Assembly (NCBI GenBank): GCA_963789165.1
Contig: CAWBJP010000010.1
Span: 372,001 to 436,000 of the forward strand
From: CAWBJP01 sp963789165
GTDB taxonomy: Bacteria > Actinomycetota > Acidimicrobiia > IMCC26256 > BP-133
DNA: 64,000 bases
Direction of reading: 5' to 3'
Part shown: positions 42,402-51,500 of the stretch, in pieces
Numbering within the stretch: position 1 is the first letter of the stretch
Layout of the letters: the number at the start of each line of letters is the position of its first letter
Made by a program: the position numbers and the translations under genes
Notes under the pieces: model-generated
What the model saw: only the letters and a program-made list of their open reading frames with translations
Databases searched by the model: none
What the model was told of the DNA's origin: nothing

Positions 42402-43415
42402 ATGCTCACGGCAAGTAAGTCGACCGCCCCTGGGACACCCCGAACCCCGGGTGCCCGCGCCACCGGTCCGGTGCTGATCGCGGGTATGGCCCGAGCCGGT
42501 ACCAGCTGGGTGGCCGAGATGGTCAAGGCGGCCGGCGGGTTCGTCCACCTCAACGAGCCGTTCAACCCCAAGCACCCGCCCGGTCTCTCGCCGGGCATCC
42601 TGCGGGCGCCGGTGCCCGTCGGCTACGTCTACGTGAACGACCACAACGCCGCCACTTACGAGCGGGCCGTGGCCGACATGCTCCGCTTCCGCTACCACCA
42701 CCTGGCCGAGGTGCGGGCCAACCGGAGGCTCTTCGACCTGGCCAAGATGGCCAAATACTCCGGGTCCTTCGCCCTGGGCGCCCTCCGCCACAAGCGGGCC
42801 CTGCTGGACGACCCGTACGCCTCTCTGGCCGCGGAGTGGATCGCCGAGCGCTTCGACGGGCAGGTGTGCCTCCTGGTGCGCCACCCGGCGGCCATGGTGG
42901 CCAGCTACCGCAAGCTCTCCTACTCGGCCCACTTCCGCCACTTCCTGTCCCAGCCGCAGCTCATGGCGGACTGGCTGGAGCCATGGCGGGCGGAGATGGA
43001 GGCCCTCGTCGACACAGACGACAAGGTGGCCCAGGTCGGCTTCTTCTGGCGGATGCTCCACCATCCCCTGGCCGAGATGGCCGAGCGCTCCGAGCGCATC
43101 CACGTGGTGCGCTACGAGGACCTGTGCCTCGACCCCGAAGGCGGCTACGAGCGGCTCTTCGCCCTGCTGGGGGTGGAGTACAGCAACTACGCCCGGGAAC
43201 AGGTGGTGGCCGGGACCTCGGGCTCGTCGAAAGCCAAGTCCCATTCGTGGCAGCTGTCCCGGCGGGGCTTCCTGTCCCGCACCGCCTTCCGGCCCATGGA
43301 TTCCAAGGCCATGGTGGGCGCCTGGCGCAAGACCGTGACCCCCGACGAGGCCGCCCGCCTCCGGGAGCTCACCGGCCCCGTGGCCGACCGCTTCTACACC
43401 GACTCTGACTGGTAA
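42402..43415 (+). CDS. Sulfotransferase-family protein
   Basis: This 337-residue PAPS-dependent sulfotransferase has a 5'-phosphosulfate loop in LIAGMARAGTSWVAEMVKAA and a 3'-phosphate loop in LLVRHPAAMVASYRKLSYSA. VVRYEDLCLDPEGGYERLFA and the C-terminal WRKTVTPDEAARLRELTGPV fit bacterial carbohydrate or lipid sulfotransferases. The acceptor is unknown. The ATG abuts the stop of the antiporter gene, so the two are probably co-transcribed; no functional link is evident. Confidence 0.88.
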   Translation: MLTASKSTAPGTPRTPGARATGPVLIAGMARAGTSWVAEMVKAAGGFVHLNEPFNPKHPPGLSPGILRAPVPVGYVYVNDHNAATYERAVADMLRFRYHHLAEVRANRRLFDLAKMAKYSGSFALGALRHKRALLDDPYASLAAEWIAERFDGQVCLLVRHPAAMVASYRKLSYSAHFRHFLSQPQLMADWLEPWRAEMEALVDTDDKVAQVGFFWRMLHHPLAEMAERSERIHVVRYEDLCLDPEGGYERLFALLGVEYSNYAREQVVAGTSGSSKAKSHSWQLSRRGFLSRTAFRPMDSKAMVGAWRKTVTPDEAARLRELTGPVADRFYTDSDW

Positions 43416-43473
43416 CAGGCAGGCGCCGACTGGTAACACCGGCCTTGCGGCCGGCCGCTGGTAGACATCGGTG

Positions 43474-44073
43474 ATGGCTGCCGATCCCGACCCGAACGTG
43501 GCCGGACTGTTGCTGACCGGCGGCGCCAGCCGCCGCATGGGGACGGACAAGTCCCTCCTGGAGATCGACGGCCGCCGGCTGGCCGAACGGGGCGCCTCGG
43601 TGCTGTCCGCCGTCTGCCGGCCCGTCCTCGAGGTCGGTCCCGGCGTCTCCGGCCTTCCGGCGGTGCGGGAGGACCCGCCCGGGGAAGGCCCCCTGGCCGC
43701 CCTGGGGGCCGGGCTGGCCGAGCTGGACCGGCTGGGGCATGCCGGCGCCGTCGTAGCCCTGGCCGTCGACATGCCCTTCGTCGGCGCCGGGTTACTCCGC
43801 CTCCTGGCCGAGCGTCCGGGACCGCCGACCGCCGTCCCGGTGGCCGGCGGGCAGCCCCAGCCCCTGTGTGCCCGCTACGGCCCTGGGACTCTGGCCACCG
43901 TCGTCCGGCTCCTCGGCGCCGGCGAACGGTCGCTACGGGCCCTCCTGGGGGCCGTGGAGGTCGGCTGGGTGCAGCCGGACGAGTGGGAACCCACCGGGGG
44001 CCCGGACGCCTTCCGCGACCTCGACACGCCGGAGGATCTGGCCCGCCTGCGCCATGATGGAGAGGATGCCTGA
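43474..44073 (+). CDS. mobA: Molybdenum cofactor guanylyltransferase
   Basis: This 199-residue protein has the MobA nucleotidyltransferase start GLLLTGGASRRMGTDKSLLE, with EDPPGEGPLAALGAGLAELD, ALAVDMPFVGAGLLRLLAE and the late DLDTPEDLARL. It transfers GMP to molybdopterin to form MGD, the cofactor form used by formate dehydrogenases. The GTG at 43471 directly before the ATG is an alternative start. Its stop lies 26 bp before the likely GTG start of fdhD, and both serve maturation of the formate dehydrogenase encoded about 5 kb away. Confidence 0.92.
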   Translation: MAADPDPNVAGLLLTGGASRRMGTDKSLLEIDGRRLAERGASVLSAVCRPVLEVGPGVSGLPAVREDPPGEGPLAALGAGLAELDRLGHAGAVVALAVDMPFVGAGLLRLLAERPGPPTAVPVAGGQPQPLCARYGPGTLATVVRLLGAGERSLRALLGAVEVGWVQPDEWEPTGGPDAFRDLDTPEDLARLRHDGEDA

Positions 44074-44098
44074 GACCCGACGTCCCCGGAGAGGGCCT

Positions 44099-44971
44099 GT
44101 GACTGACTCCTCTCCCGCCCCGCCGCCCGAACCGGATTCCACCCGGCGGACGGTGACGCGGGCGCGGGCGCTGGCCGTCCGGGAGGCCCGCGCCTGGGAA
44201 CGCCCCGAGCGGCTGGCCACCGAGGAGCCCATGGAGATCAGGGCCGGCGGCCCGGGCCAGGAACCGGTCCCGGTGGCCGTCACCATGCGCACCCCCGGCC
44301 ACGACTTCGAGCTGGCGGTGGGCTTTCTGGCCGGCGAGGGCGTGATCACCTCCCGCCAGGAGGTGGCCTCGGTGCGCTACTGCGAGCTTCCTCCCGACGA
44401 ACCCCAGCACTACAACGTGGTGTCGGTGGGGCTCACCCATCCCTTCGACGAGGAGGCCCTCAAGCGCCACTTCTACGCCACGTCGTCGTGCGGCATCTGC
44501 GGGAAGGCCTCGCTGGAGCAGGTGCAGGTCCGTTGCGGCCCGTTGCCCCCCGGCCCACCCGTCGCCGCCTCCGTGATCCTCGGGCTGCCCGGCGCCCTGC
44601 GGGCAGCCCAGCGCATCTTCGAGCAGACGGGTGGCCTCCACGCCGCCGGGATGTTCGATCGCCAGGGCCGGGTGATGACGGTCCGGGAGGACGTGGGCCG
44701 CCACAACGCCCTCGACAAGCTGGTCGGCCGGGCCCTGCTGACCGACGAACTGCCCCTGTCCGACGGGGTCCTCATGCTCTCCGGACGGGTCAGCTTCGAG
44801 CTGGTCCAGAAAGCGGCGGTGGCCGGCGTGCCCGTCGTCTGTGCCGTGTCGGCCCCCTCCAGCCTGGCCGTGGCCACGGCCGAGGCCATGGGCATGGCCG
44901 TGGTCGGCTTCGTGCGGGGGTCGGGGTTCAACGTCTACTCCCACGCCGAGCGCATCGACCTCGACACCTGA
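44099..44971 (+). CDS. fdhD: Formate dehydrogenase sulfurtransferase
   Basis: FdhD passes sulfur from a cysteine desulfurase to the Mo-bis-MGD cofactor, which formate dehydrogenase needs for activity. The 290-residue reading from the GTG at 44099 (site GGAGAGG) contains FELAVGFLAGEGVITSRQEV, the catalytic CxxC in ATSSCGICGKASLEQVQ, TGGLHAAGMFDRQGRVMTV, REDVGRHNALDKLVGRALL and SGRVSFELVQKAAVAGVPVV. An ATG at 44066 overlapping the mobA stop is an alternative start. The gene pairs with mobA and with the Sec-containing enzyme at 35237-38954. Confidence 0.94.
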   Translation: MTDSSPAPPPEPDSTRRTVTRARALAVREARAWERPERLATEEPMEIRAGGPGQEPVPVAVTMRTPGHDFELAVGFLAGEGVITSRQEVASVRYCELPPDEPQHYNVVSVGLTHPFDEEALKRHFYATSSCGICGKASLEQVQVRCGPLPPGPPVAASVILGLPGALRAAQRIFEQTGGLHAAGMFDRQGRVMTVREDVGRHNALDKLVGRALLTDELPLSDGVLMLSGRVSFELVQKAAVAGVPVVCAVSAPSSLAVATAEAMGMAVVGFVRGSGFNVYSHAERIDLDT

Positions 44972-44980
44972 GCGCGGCGA

Positions 44981-45013
44981 GGCCGGGCCGGCATCGTGGA
45001 CACCGGCCCGGCC
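44981..45013. terminator. Bidirectional hairpin between fdhD and the DUF1775 gene
   Basis: A perfect 11-bp stem (GGCCGGGCCGG / CCGGCCCGGCC) with an 11-base loop lies between the convergent fdhD and DUF1775 genes, 10 and 12 bp from their ends. No T-tract is present on either side. The position and stem strength support a shared terminator. Confidence 0.65.
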
Positions 45014-45025
45014 CGCCTCCCCCCA

Positions 45026-45586
45026 CTACTGGGCCGGGGCGTCCTCCACGGTGACCACCGGCGCCGGCGCCTTGGAGCCGGCATCGCCGTTCCACTTCAT
45101 CGTCTTGCCGTCGGAGTAGTGCTGCTCCACCGGGAAGCTGTAGCTGCCCGGTGCAACGGCGGTGTGGACGCCGAAGTGGAACATGTCCGCCTCCTCCGCC
45201 GGGCCCGGGGCGGGCTCGTCCGGGGGCGGCGGTGGGGCCGGTTCCCCATGGTCGGTCGGCACCGCCGTGGCGTGGTGCTCGCCCTCCTCCTGGAGGGTGT
45301 ACGTCACCCGGGCGGCGTGGTCACCCACGGCCGGCTCGGCCAGGCAGCTCCAGCCCTCCGGCACCTCACAGGAGTGGAGATCGAACTCGGCGGGCAGCTC
45401 CACCACCACCATGACGTTGTGGGCATCCGGTCGTTCGCCGGGCACGTGGACCGCCAGATCCTGGTGGGTGTCCGGCGGTACGGTCGCCGTTTCGAACTCG
45501 GCGTGCGCCCAGGCTGGACCGGCTGTGGCCAGCATCAGAAGCGACGCCACCGCCGCTCCCTTCGTCATCATTCCCGCCCTGCTCAT
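45026..45586 (-). CDS. Secreted DUF1775 (YcnI-like) protein
   Basis: The ATG at 45586, after GGGGAGG, gives 186 residues with a signal peptide ending at AWA-HAEFETATVP. The mature N-terminus is therefore His, matching the histidine-brace copper site of YcnI/DUF1775 proteins. The DUF1775 domain includes NVMVVVELPAEFDLHSC and EGWSCLAEP, followed by a Pro-rich loop (EPAPPPPPDEPAPG) and an immunoglobulin-like end. There is no C-terminal TM helix, unlike many YcnI proteins. Copper binding is inferred from the mature His and family work. Confidence 0.82.
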   Translation of the reverse strand: MSRAGMMTKGAAVASLLMLATAGPAWAHAEFETATVPPDTHQDLAVHVPGERPDAHNVMVVVELPAEFDLHSCEVPEGWSCLAEPAVGDHAARVTYTLQEEGEHHATAVPTDHGEPAPPPPPDEPAPGPAEEADMFHFGVHTAVAPGSYSFPVEQHYSDGKTMKWNGDAGSKAPAPVVTVEDAPAQ

Positions 45587-45698
45587 GTCCCAGCCTCCCC
45601 TGGTGGTGTCGGGCGACACCCACCGTTGGTTAGGAAGTCGTGACAAAAGGGACAAAAGTTCCCGGTCCAGGGGACACCCCCGGGCCCCCGGGGGCGGG

Positions 45699-46061
45699 TC
45701 AGCTGCCGGCGCCTCTGGCGGCCAGGACGCAGAACTCGTTGCCCTCGGGGTCGGCCAGGACGACCCAGGACACGTCGTCACTCTGGCCGACATCGGCCCG
45801 GGTGGCGCCCAGCTCGAGGAGGCGCTTCACCTCCTGGTCCTGGTCGTCGGGGCGCAGATCCAGATGGAGGCGGTTCTTCACCACCTTGTCGTCAGGGACA
45901 ACCAGGAAGTCGAGGGTCCAGCCCGTGCCGTCCGGTGACGAGATGGAGACCCCGGACTCGTCGGAGTCCGTGACCTGGTAGCCGAGCGCCTCGCACCAGA
46001 AGCCGGCCAACCGCTCCGGCTGCCTGCAGTCGAAGGCCACGATGCCCACGTTCAACGTCAT
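45699..46061 (-). CDS. VOC/glyoxalase-family protein
   Basis: This 120-residue single VOC domain reads VGIVAFDCRQPERLAGFWCE at the start, RLHLDLRPDDQDQEVKRLLE in the middle and VVLADPEGNEFCVL at the end. This pattern is the common actinobacterial 'VOC family protein' of unknown substrate. The metal site would be formed in a dimer. A GC-rich palindrome lies just downstream. The gene diverges from the CGNR regulator gene. Confidence 0.85.
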   Translation of the reverse strand: MTLNVGIVAFDCRQPERLAGFWCEALGYQVTDSDESGVSISSPDGTGWTLDFLVVPDDKVVKNRLHLDLRPDDQDQEVKRLLELGATRADVGQSDDVSWVVLADPEGNEFCVLAARGAGS

Positions 46062-46185
46062 CCCGATCCCCTTTCCGCCCCGCCTGCCGGGCCCGGCGCC
46101 GGCCCGCGGCTTCCGCCAGCAGCTCCTGGTGACGGGCCCGGGCCAGTTCCTCCACGACCAGCGGATGCATACTCAACACCACCAT
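45892..46185 (-). CDS. Possible small ORF overlapping the VOC gene
   Basis: The ATG at 46185 after AAGAGGA opens MVVLSMHPLVVEELARARHQ and then a short charged helix. Beyond about residue 45 it overlaps the VOC gene in another frame and turns into Arg/Gly-rich shadow sequence. Short proteins beginning MHP..VEELARA are common in actinobacteria, so the first 45 residues may be real and the true end lost or shifted. Weakly supported. Confidence 0.22.
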   Translation of the reverse strand: MVVLSMHPLVVEELARARHQELLAEAAGRRRARQAGRKGDRDDVERGHRGLRLQAAGAVGRLLVRGARLPGHGLRRVRGLHLVTGRHGLDPRLPGCP

Positions 46186-46265
46186 TCCTCTTTTACCGGT
46201 GTCTTCACTCTAACACACCAGTCAACCCGTTACAGTGGTGTCGGACGAGAGAGCTGGAGGTCGAG

Positions 46266-46817
46266 GTGGGAACGGTGCCCGCAGAGCTGGGACTCGTCGA
46301 GTCGTTCCTCAACTCCCTCGACGTCGAGTCCGGCGAGGACCACTTCGACAGCCTCCCCCGCTTCCGCCGCTGGCTGGCCACCCACGGGCGGGAGTCCGCC
46401 GGGCGACGAGCGGGCGAGGCCGACTTGGCGCTCGCCCGCAAGGTACGCGGAGTCCTCCGCGACGAAGTGCGCCGCCACCATCCCGGCGCCGAATCGCCCG
46501 CCGGCCACCATCGCCGCCTCAATGCCCTCGCGGGCGACATCGGCCTGCGGGCGGGCTTCACCGAGGAGGGCGACGTCGTGCTCCGGCCGGCAGCGACGGG
46601 GGTGGCCGGAATGCTGGGCGAGATCCTGGCCGCGATCGTCACCGCGGGGACGGCCGGCACCTGGGAGCGCTTGAAGATCTGCACAGCCGACGACTGCGCC
46701 TACGTCTACTACGACGCCTCCAAGAACGCCTCGGGCCGCTGGTGTTCGATGGCCGTCTGCGGCAACCGGGCCAAGACCCGGGCCTACCGGCGCCGGCTCA
46801 CCGGGCCCGCCCCCTGA
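46266..46817 (+). CDS. CGNR zinc-finger protein with ABATE-like domain
   Basis: This 183-residue protein has an N-terminal ABATE-like domain (ESFLNSLDVESGEDHFDS, RRWLATHGRESAGRRAG). The C-terminal zinc finger contains ICTADDCAYVYYDASKN then RWCSMAVCGNRAKTRAYRRR, four Cys and the CGNR signature. Such proteins are putative transcription regulators. The GTG start follows CTGGAGG at good spacing. Just upstream an interrupted ACACCA...TGGTGT dyad (46214-46238) could be its operator. Confidence 0.88.
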   Translation: MGTVPAELGLVESFLNSLDVESGEDHFDSLPRFRRWLATHGRESAGRRAGEADLALARKVRGVLRDEVRRHHPGAESPAGHHRRLNALAGDIGLRAGFTEEGDVVLRPAATGVAGMLGEILAAIVTAGTAGTWERLKICTADDCAYVYYDASKNASGRWCSMAVCGNRAKTRAYRRRLTGPAP

Positions 46818-46818
46818 C

Positions 46819-46861
46819 GTGGGCGCGATCGGCGCCCGGGGAGGGCGCGGATCGCGCCCAC
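46819..46861. terminator. Bidirectional hairpin after the CGNR gene
   Basis: A perfect 12-bp stem (GTGGGCGCGATC / GATCGCGCCCAC) with a 19-base GC-rich loop sits between the convergent CGNR gene and the small secreted-protein gene. No T-tract follows on either strand. Confidence 0.6.
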
Positions 46862-46874
46862 CGCAGGAGGACTC

Positions 46875-47285
46875 CTAGCGCACGGCGGCGCAGACGGCGG
46901 AGACCTCGAACTCCGTCTCGCCCTCCTCTTCGGGAGCCGGCCGGCCGGGGATGACCGGACCCGAACCCGAACCCTCCGGGTGGCGGACGAACACCGCGCT
47001 CCAGCTCGACGGTCCGGCCGGGTCGCTGGCCACGATGGCGTAGAGCCGCGCCCCGTCATCGAGCACCCGTCCCCCTCCGCCCATCACCAGCTTGCCCTCC
47101 GAGCAGCGGGCCGAGCCCTCGGCCGACGGCCCGGTGCCGGAGAAGGTGGCGCGCACGATCTCGTAGTCCGACACCGGTGGCCCGGCCGCCGAACCGGTCG
47201 CTCCGGCACTCACCGCCACGCCGGCGAACAATCCGCCGAGCAGCCCCAAGGCAATCCCGAGAGACGGGCCGATCCGCAACCGCAT
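46875..47285 (-). CDS. Secreted protein of unknown function
   Basis: This 136-residue protein has a signal peptide (LGIALGLLGGLFAGVAVSAG) and a small mature domain: YEIVRATFSGTGPSAEGSAR, CSEGKLVMGGGGRVLDDGA and a late AVC. The two mature cysteines could form a disulfide. The 'CP/S.GK.V.GGG' pattern resembles small secreted beta proteins of actinobacteria with no known role. It is the last host gene before the left attachment site. Confidence 0.7.
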   Translation of the reverse strand: MRLRIGPSLGIALGLLGGLFAGVAVSAGATGSAAGPPVSDYEIVRATFSGTGPSAEGSARCSEGKLVMGGGGRVLDDGARLYAIVASDPAGPSSWSAVFVRHPEGSGSGPVIPGRPAPEEEGETEFEVSAVCAAVR

Positions 47286-47446
47286 GGCGGGCGCTCCTTT
47301 CCTGCGAACACCACGCCCGCCTCCCGGACGCAGCCCTTCTCACGCTCCGTCAGGGTATGCCAGCCGGGTGCCGGCACCGGCGACCGTCACACGGTGACCC
47401 CCCGACGACGAGCCGATGAGGTAGAAACGAACGGCGACAACAACAC

Positions 47447-47489
47447 GCGAGCGTGGCGGAACTGGAAGACGCGCCGGGTTTAGGTCCCG
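47447..47489 (+). repeat. attL: 5' half of tRNA-Leu(UAG), truncated copy
   Basis: The 43 bp from GCGAGCGTGG to GGTTTAGGTCCCG are identical to 59176-59218. The copy stops in the 3' side of the anticodon stem and no variable arm, T-arm or acceptor 3' strand follows, so this is not a working tRNA. A TAGAAA box sits about 25 bp upstream, a remnant of the original tRNA promoter. The crossover is presumably in the anticodon region, as for many tyrosine integrases. Confidence 0.88.
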
Positions 47490-47603
47490 CGGAACGGCGT
47501 GTTACCTCGTATCGACTCGTGTCGTTTCATGCCGCTGAGCTGCGGTTTTGTCCTGCGCAGATCCCCCTGGGTACCGCCTGATCCGACCCGGTCCGGCGCA
47601 GTT

Positions 47604-47622
47604 GGTTTGCAAATGGTTTGCA
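47604..47622 (+). repeat. GGTTTGCA direct repeat near attL
   Basis: Two GGTTTGCA copies separated by 3 bp lie 115 bp inside attL. The same 8-3-8 arrangement, differing by one base in the spacer, occurs at 59092-59110 just inside attR. Repeats at both ends of an element fit integrase arm-type or Xis binding sites. Around them, 47490-47846 contains no credible gene. Confidence 0.6.
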
Positions 47623-47846
47623 GGGATGCCCGGGGGGTCGTGGACGGGTCCGGTCGAGGAGCGCCGCCTCGTCGCCCTCTACGGCCGGGGGCGGGCGTCT
47701 CGTCGGTGCCCTCGCCTTCAACCGTCCCCGGCCGCTCATGGGCTGCCGCAAGCTGATCGCCGCCTTCGTCTCCTGGGGGATGCCCTGTCCCAAAGCGGCC
47801 ACCCAGTAGGGAGCGGGCCTGCCTCCTGGCTCCACCGCGCTGCCGA

Positions 47847-48414
47847 TCAGCGCAGGGCCCCTCCTCCCCTCCCCACAGCATCGCGGAAAGGTTTCCTCAC
47901 GCAGTCCTCGTCGGGGGACCATTTCCCGGGGTTGGGGTAGTACACCCAGACCATTTCGAGCTGGAAGGGTCCCGAGCGCGCCGTGGAGCACGGAGAAGGT
48001 GAAGACGTACTCGAAGTCGAAGGCGCCGCCATAGGCCAGTGCAGAGCCGTCTGCGGTGGGCAGGGTGGCCTCCCATGTGCCACTGCCCGAGCCGGCCAGG
48101 CACGTGTCCCCGACGAGCGGCGCGCTCATCCCGGCCATGCGGCCGTCATAAGAACCTCGGTAGGCCATCGGCCCAGGCTGGCCCGTGAGCCGCTTCCCAT
48201 CAACCGTCCCGACGCAAGTCATGGTTCCAACTCCGGAGATGGTGATTTCGCCCGGCGTGATCAGCCAGAAGCCTGGGTCCGCCGTCTCCTCCACCTCGCC
48301 GCTGCACAACGCCGCGGTCCGCCCGACCTGCTTCGGATTCTCGGCCGCCGCCGCGGGTGAGACCCCCGCGGTCGCCGCCACCAGTGCGAGCAGAATACCG
48401 AGCCTGGAGCGCAT
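47847..48414 (-). CDS. Secreted protein of unknown function, frameshifted near 47960-47975
   Basis: The ATG at 48414 follows GGGGGAGG. A signal peptide (LGILLALVAATAGVSPAAAA) precedes a beta-rich domain with LCSGEVEETADPGFWLITPG, GTMTCVGTVDGKRLTGQPGP and FDFEYVFTFSVLHGALG. From there the plausible sequence continues one base out of frame as PFQLEMVWVYYPNPGKWSPD and stops at 47847. Staying in frame gives Arg/Pro-rich text to 47527. I do not recognise the family. It is cargo of the element and diverges from the broken regulator gene. Confidence 0.6.
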
Positions 48415-48569
48415 GGTCCTCCCCCGTCGTAAACCCATCTGAGGGAAGGGTGGGCCGTCCTGATTGCTGGACCCGCAACAATCCGGTTACAGGGCGGATC
48501 AGGGTCACCGGTGATCGGCCGGATGGGTGCGCCTACGCTCTTGGGAGTCGGGGGAGGGCGGAGGGGCAC

Positions 48570-51500
48570 ATGCCGGTGGAGTTCCGCATTCTCGGTCCCT
48601 TGGAGGTGGTCCACCAGGGGCGGGTCGTAGCCCTCGGGGGGAGCCGGGAGCGGGCCCTGCTCGCCCTGCTGCTGCTCTCCGCCAACCGGGTGGTGTCCTC
48701 CGAGCGCCTGGCCGAGGACCTGTGGGCCGGCCGGCCCCCCGAGGGGGCGAACCAGGCCCTCCGGGTTTACATGTCCCGCCTGCGCAAGTCGCTGCGGGAG
48801 GCGGATGGGGACGGGCTCCTGGTCACCCAGCCCCCGGGCTACCTGGCCCGGGTGGAGACCGACGCCCTGGACGCCGCCCGCTTCGAGTCGCTCCTGTCCG
48901 AGGGGCGGGAGCAGGCGGGGAAGGGCGACCACCAGCAGGCGGCGGCCACGCTGTCCGAGGCGCTGTCCCTGTGGCGGGGCCCGGCCCTGGCCGACGTGGC
49001 CGACGCCCCCTTCGCCCGGGCCGAGGCGGCCCGGCTGGAGGAGGCCCGGCTGTCCGCCACCGAGGAGCGCATCCAGGCCGACCTGGCCTGCGGGCGCCAC
49101 GGAGAGCTCGTCGCCGAACTCGACGCCCTCACCCGGGCCCACCCGTTGCGGGAGCGCCTGTGGGCCCAGCGGATGCTCGCCCTCTACCGGTCGGGCCGCC
49201 AGGCCGACGCCCTGCGCTCCTACCAGGAGCTGCGGGCTCTCCTCGGCGAGGAGCTCGGCCTCGAGCCCAGCGCCGCCCTGGCCCGCCTGGAAGGCGCCAT
49301 CCTGCGCCACGAGCCCGAGCTGGACTGGCCGACGGCCGCCGGGCCGCGGGATCGTCGCCACGCCCCGGGGCGGCCGCCGCCCTGGAGGGCGTCGTCACCT
49401 TCCTCTTCACCGACCTCGTGGGATCCACCGAGTGGCTCGATCGCCTGGGCGAGGACGCCGCCGAGGAACTGCGCCGCACCCACTTCTCCCTGTTACGGGA
49501 TGCGGTGGCCGAAGCCGGCGGCCAGGAGGTGAAGAACCTGGGTGACGGCCTCATGGTGGCCTTCGCCAGCCCCCTGGCCGCTCTGGGCTGCGCCCTGGCC
49601 ATGCAGCGGGGCATCGGCCGAACACAACCGGGCCCATCCCGAGCGTCGCCTCGGCGTGCGGGTGGGACTCCACTCCGGGGAGGCGGTGCGGGCCGAGGAC
49701 GACTTCTTCGGGACGGCCGTGGTGGTGGCCAAGCGTCTCTGCGACCGGGCCGAGGGGGGCCAGATCCTGGCCGGTGAGCTCGTGGCCTCCCTGGTCGGCT
49801 CCCGGGGCGACTTCCGCTTCCGGCCCCTCGGCCCGCTCGCCCTCAAAGGGTTGGCCACCCCGGTCCCGGCCGTGGCGGTGAGCTGGCAGCGGCCCGAGGA
49901 CGCCGAAGCCGAGGGAGGCGAGACGAGCCAGCTTCCCCCGATCCCCCTGCCCCCCTTCCTCACCGGCACGGGGCGCATCTTCGTGGGCCGGGAGGACGAG
50001 CTCGACCGCCTGCGGGTCGCCTGGAAGGAGGCGCGGGCGGGCCAGCGGCGGGTGGCGGTGCTGGGGGGCGAGCCAGGGGTGGGCAAGACCCGCCTGGCGG
50101 CCGTCCTGGCCGCGAGCTCCACGCCGACGGGGCGACGGTGCTGGCCGGGCGCTGCGACGAGGACCTGGGCGTCCCCTACCAGCCCGTGGTCGAGGCCCTC
50201 CGCCACCTGGTCGACCACACGCCCGACTCCCACCTGGTTCCTCGCCTGGGTCGCTTCGGCGGCGAGCTGGCCCGTCTGGTCCCCGAGCTTCCGGAGCGGG
50301 CCCCGGGGCTCGAACGCCCCGCTGCGTTCCGACCCCGAGACCGAGCGCTACCGCCTCTTCGACGCCGTGGCCGCCTGGCTGGGCGCCGTCTCCGCCGACC
50401 AGCCCGTCCTGCTCGTCCTCGACGACCTGCAGTGGGCCGCCAAGCCGACCCTCCTCCTGCTCCGCCACGTCGTCCGTTCGGCGGCGCCCTTGCGGCTCCT
50501 CGTGCTGGCCACCTACCGCGACACCGAGCTCGGGCCCGGCCACGCCCTCGTCGAGCTGCTGGCCGACCTGCGCCGGGACGAGGCGGTGGAGCGCCTCTCC
50601 CTCTCCGGCCTCGACGAGGGCGAGGTGCTGGCCGTGGTGGAACAGGCCGCCGGCCATGACTTGGACGAGGAGGAACGGGCCCTGGTCCGCACCATCCACC
50701 AGGAGACCGAGGGCAACCCCTTCTTCGTGTGGGAGGTCGTCCGCCATCTGGCCGAGACGGGCGCCGTCGTCCGGCGGCAGGGTCGCTGGGTGGCGCAGCG
50801 GTCCGAGCTGGGCATCCCCGAGGGGGTGCGCGACGTGGTGGGGCGGCGGCTGTCGCGGCTGTCGGAGGCCGCCAACCGGGTGCTGACTCGGGCGGCCGTG
50901 GTGGGAGCCGACTTCGAGGTCGCCGTCCTGCGGGCGGTCTGCGACATCGACGACGGAGAGCTCGTCGTCGCCCTCGACGAGGCCGCCGGCGCCCGCCTGG
51001 TGGAGGAGACGGGCGCCGGTGCTCTACCGCTTCGTCCACGCCCTCGTCCGCTCCGCGCTGTACGACACGCTGTCGGCCACCCGGCGCGCCCAGCTCCATC
51101 TGCGGGTGGCGGACGCCTTCCAACCAGAGATCGGCGAAGCCGCCCCCCGTCTCGCCCATCACCTGCTCGCCTGCGCGCCCTCGGGTGGAAGCACCCGGAC
51201 AGCCAGTGCCTGCCTGGCGGCCGGGGACTGGGCGCTCTCGGTGCTGGCCGACGCCGAGGCCGGGGACTGGTACGCCCAGGGCCTCGGCTTCGTCAGCGAC
51301 GAGGACGACCCGGACCTCCGCATCGACCTGCTCACCGGCCTGGGCGAAGCGCAACGCCGCACCGGCGACGCCGCCTCCCGCCAGACCCTCCTCGACGCTT
51401 CCCGCCTCGCCGCCGGCGGCGGCGACGTCCGCCCGCCTGGTGCGGGCGGTGGTGGCCAACAGCCACGGGACCGTCAGTCGTCCTCGGCGACATCGAGCGC

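Noticed and set aside
45670..45698. GC-rich palindrome CCCCCGGG/CCCGGGGG near the VOC gene stop as a regulator site
   Set aside because: Only G/C runs with a minimal loop; could be a terminator but is too low in complexity to claim.
47447..47520. A second functional tRNA-Leu
   Set aside because: Only the 5' half is present; the 3' half and T-arm are missing.
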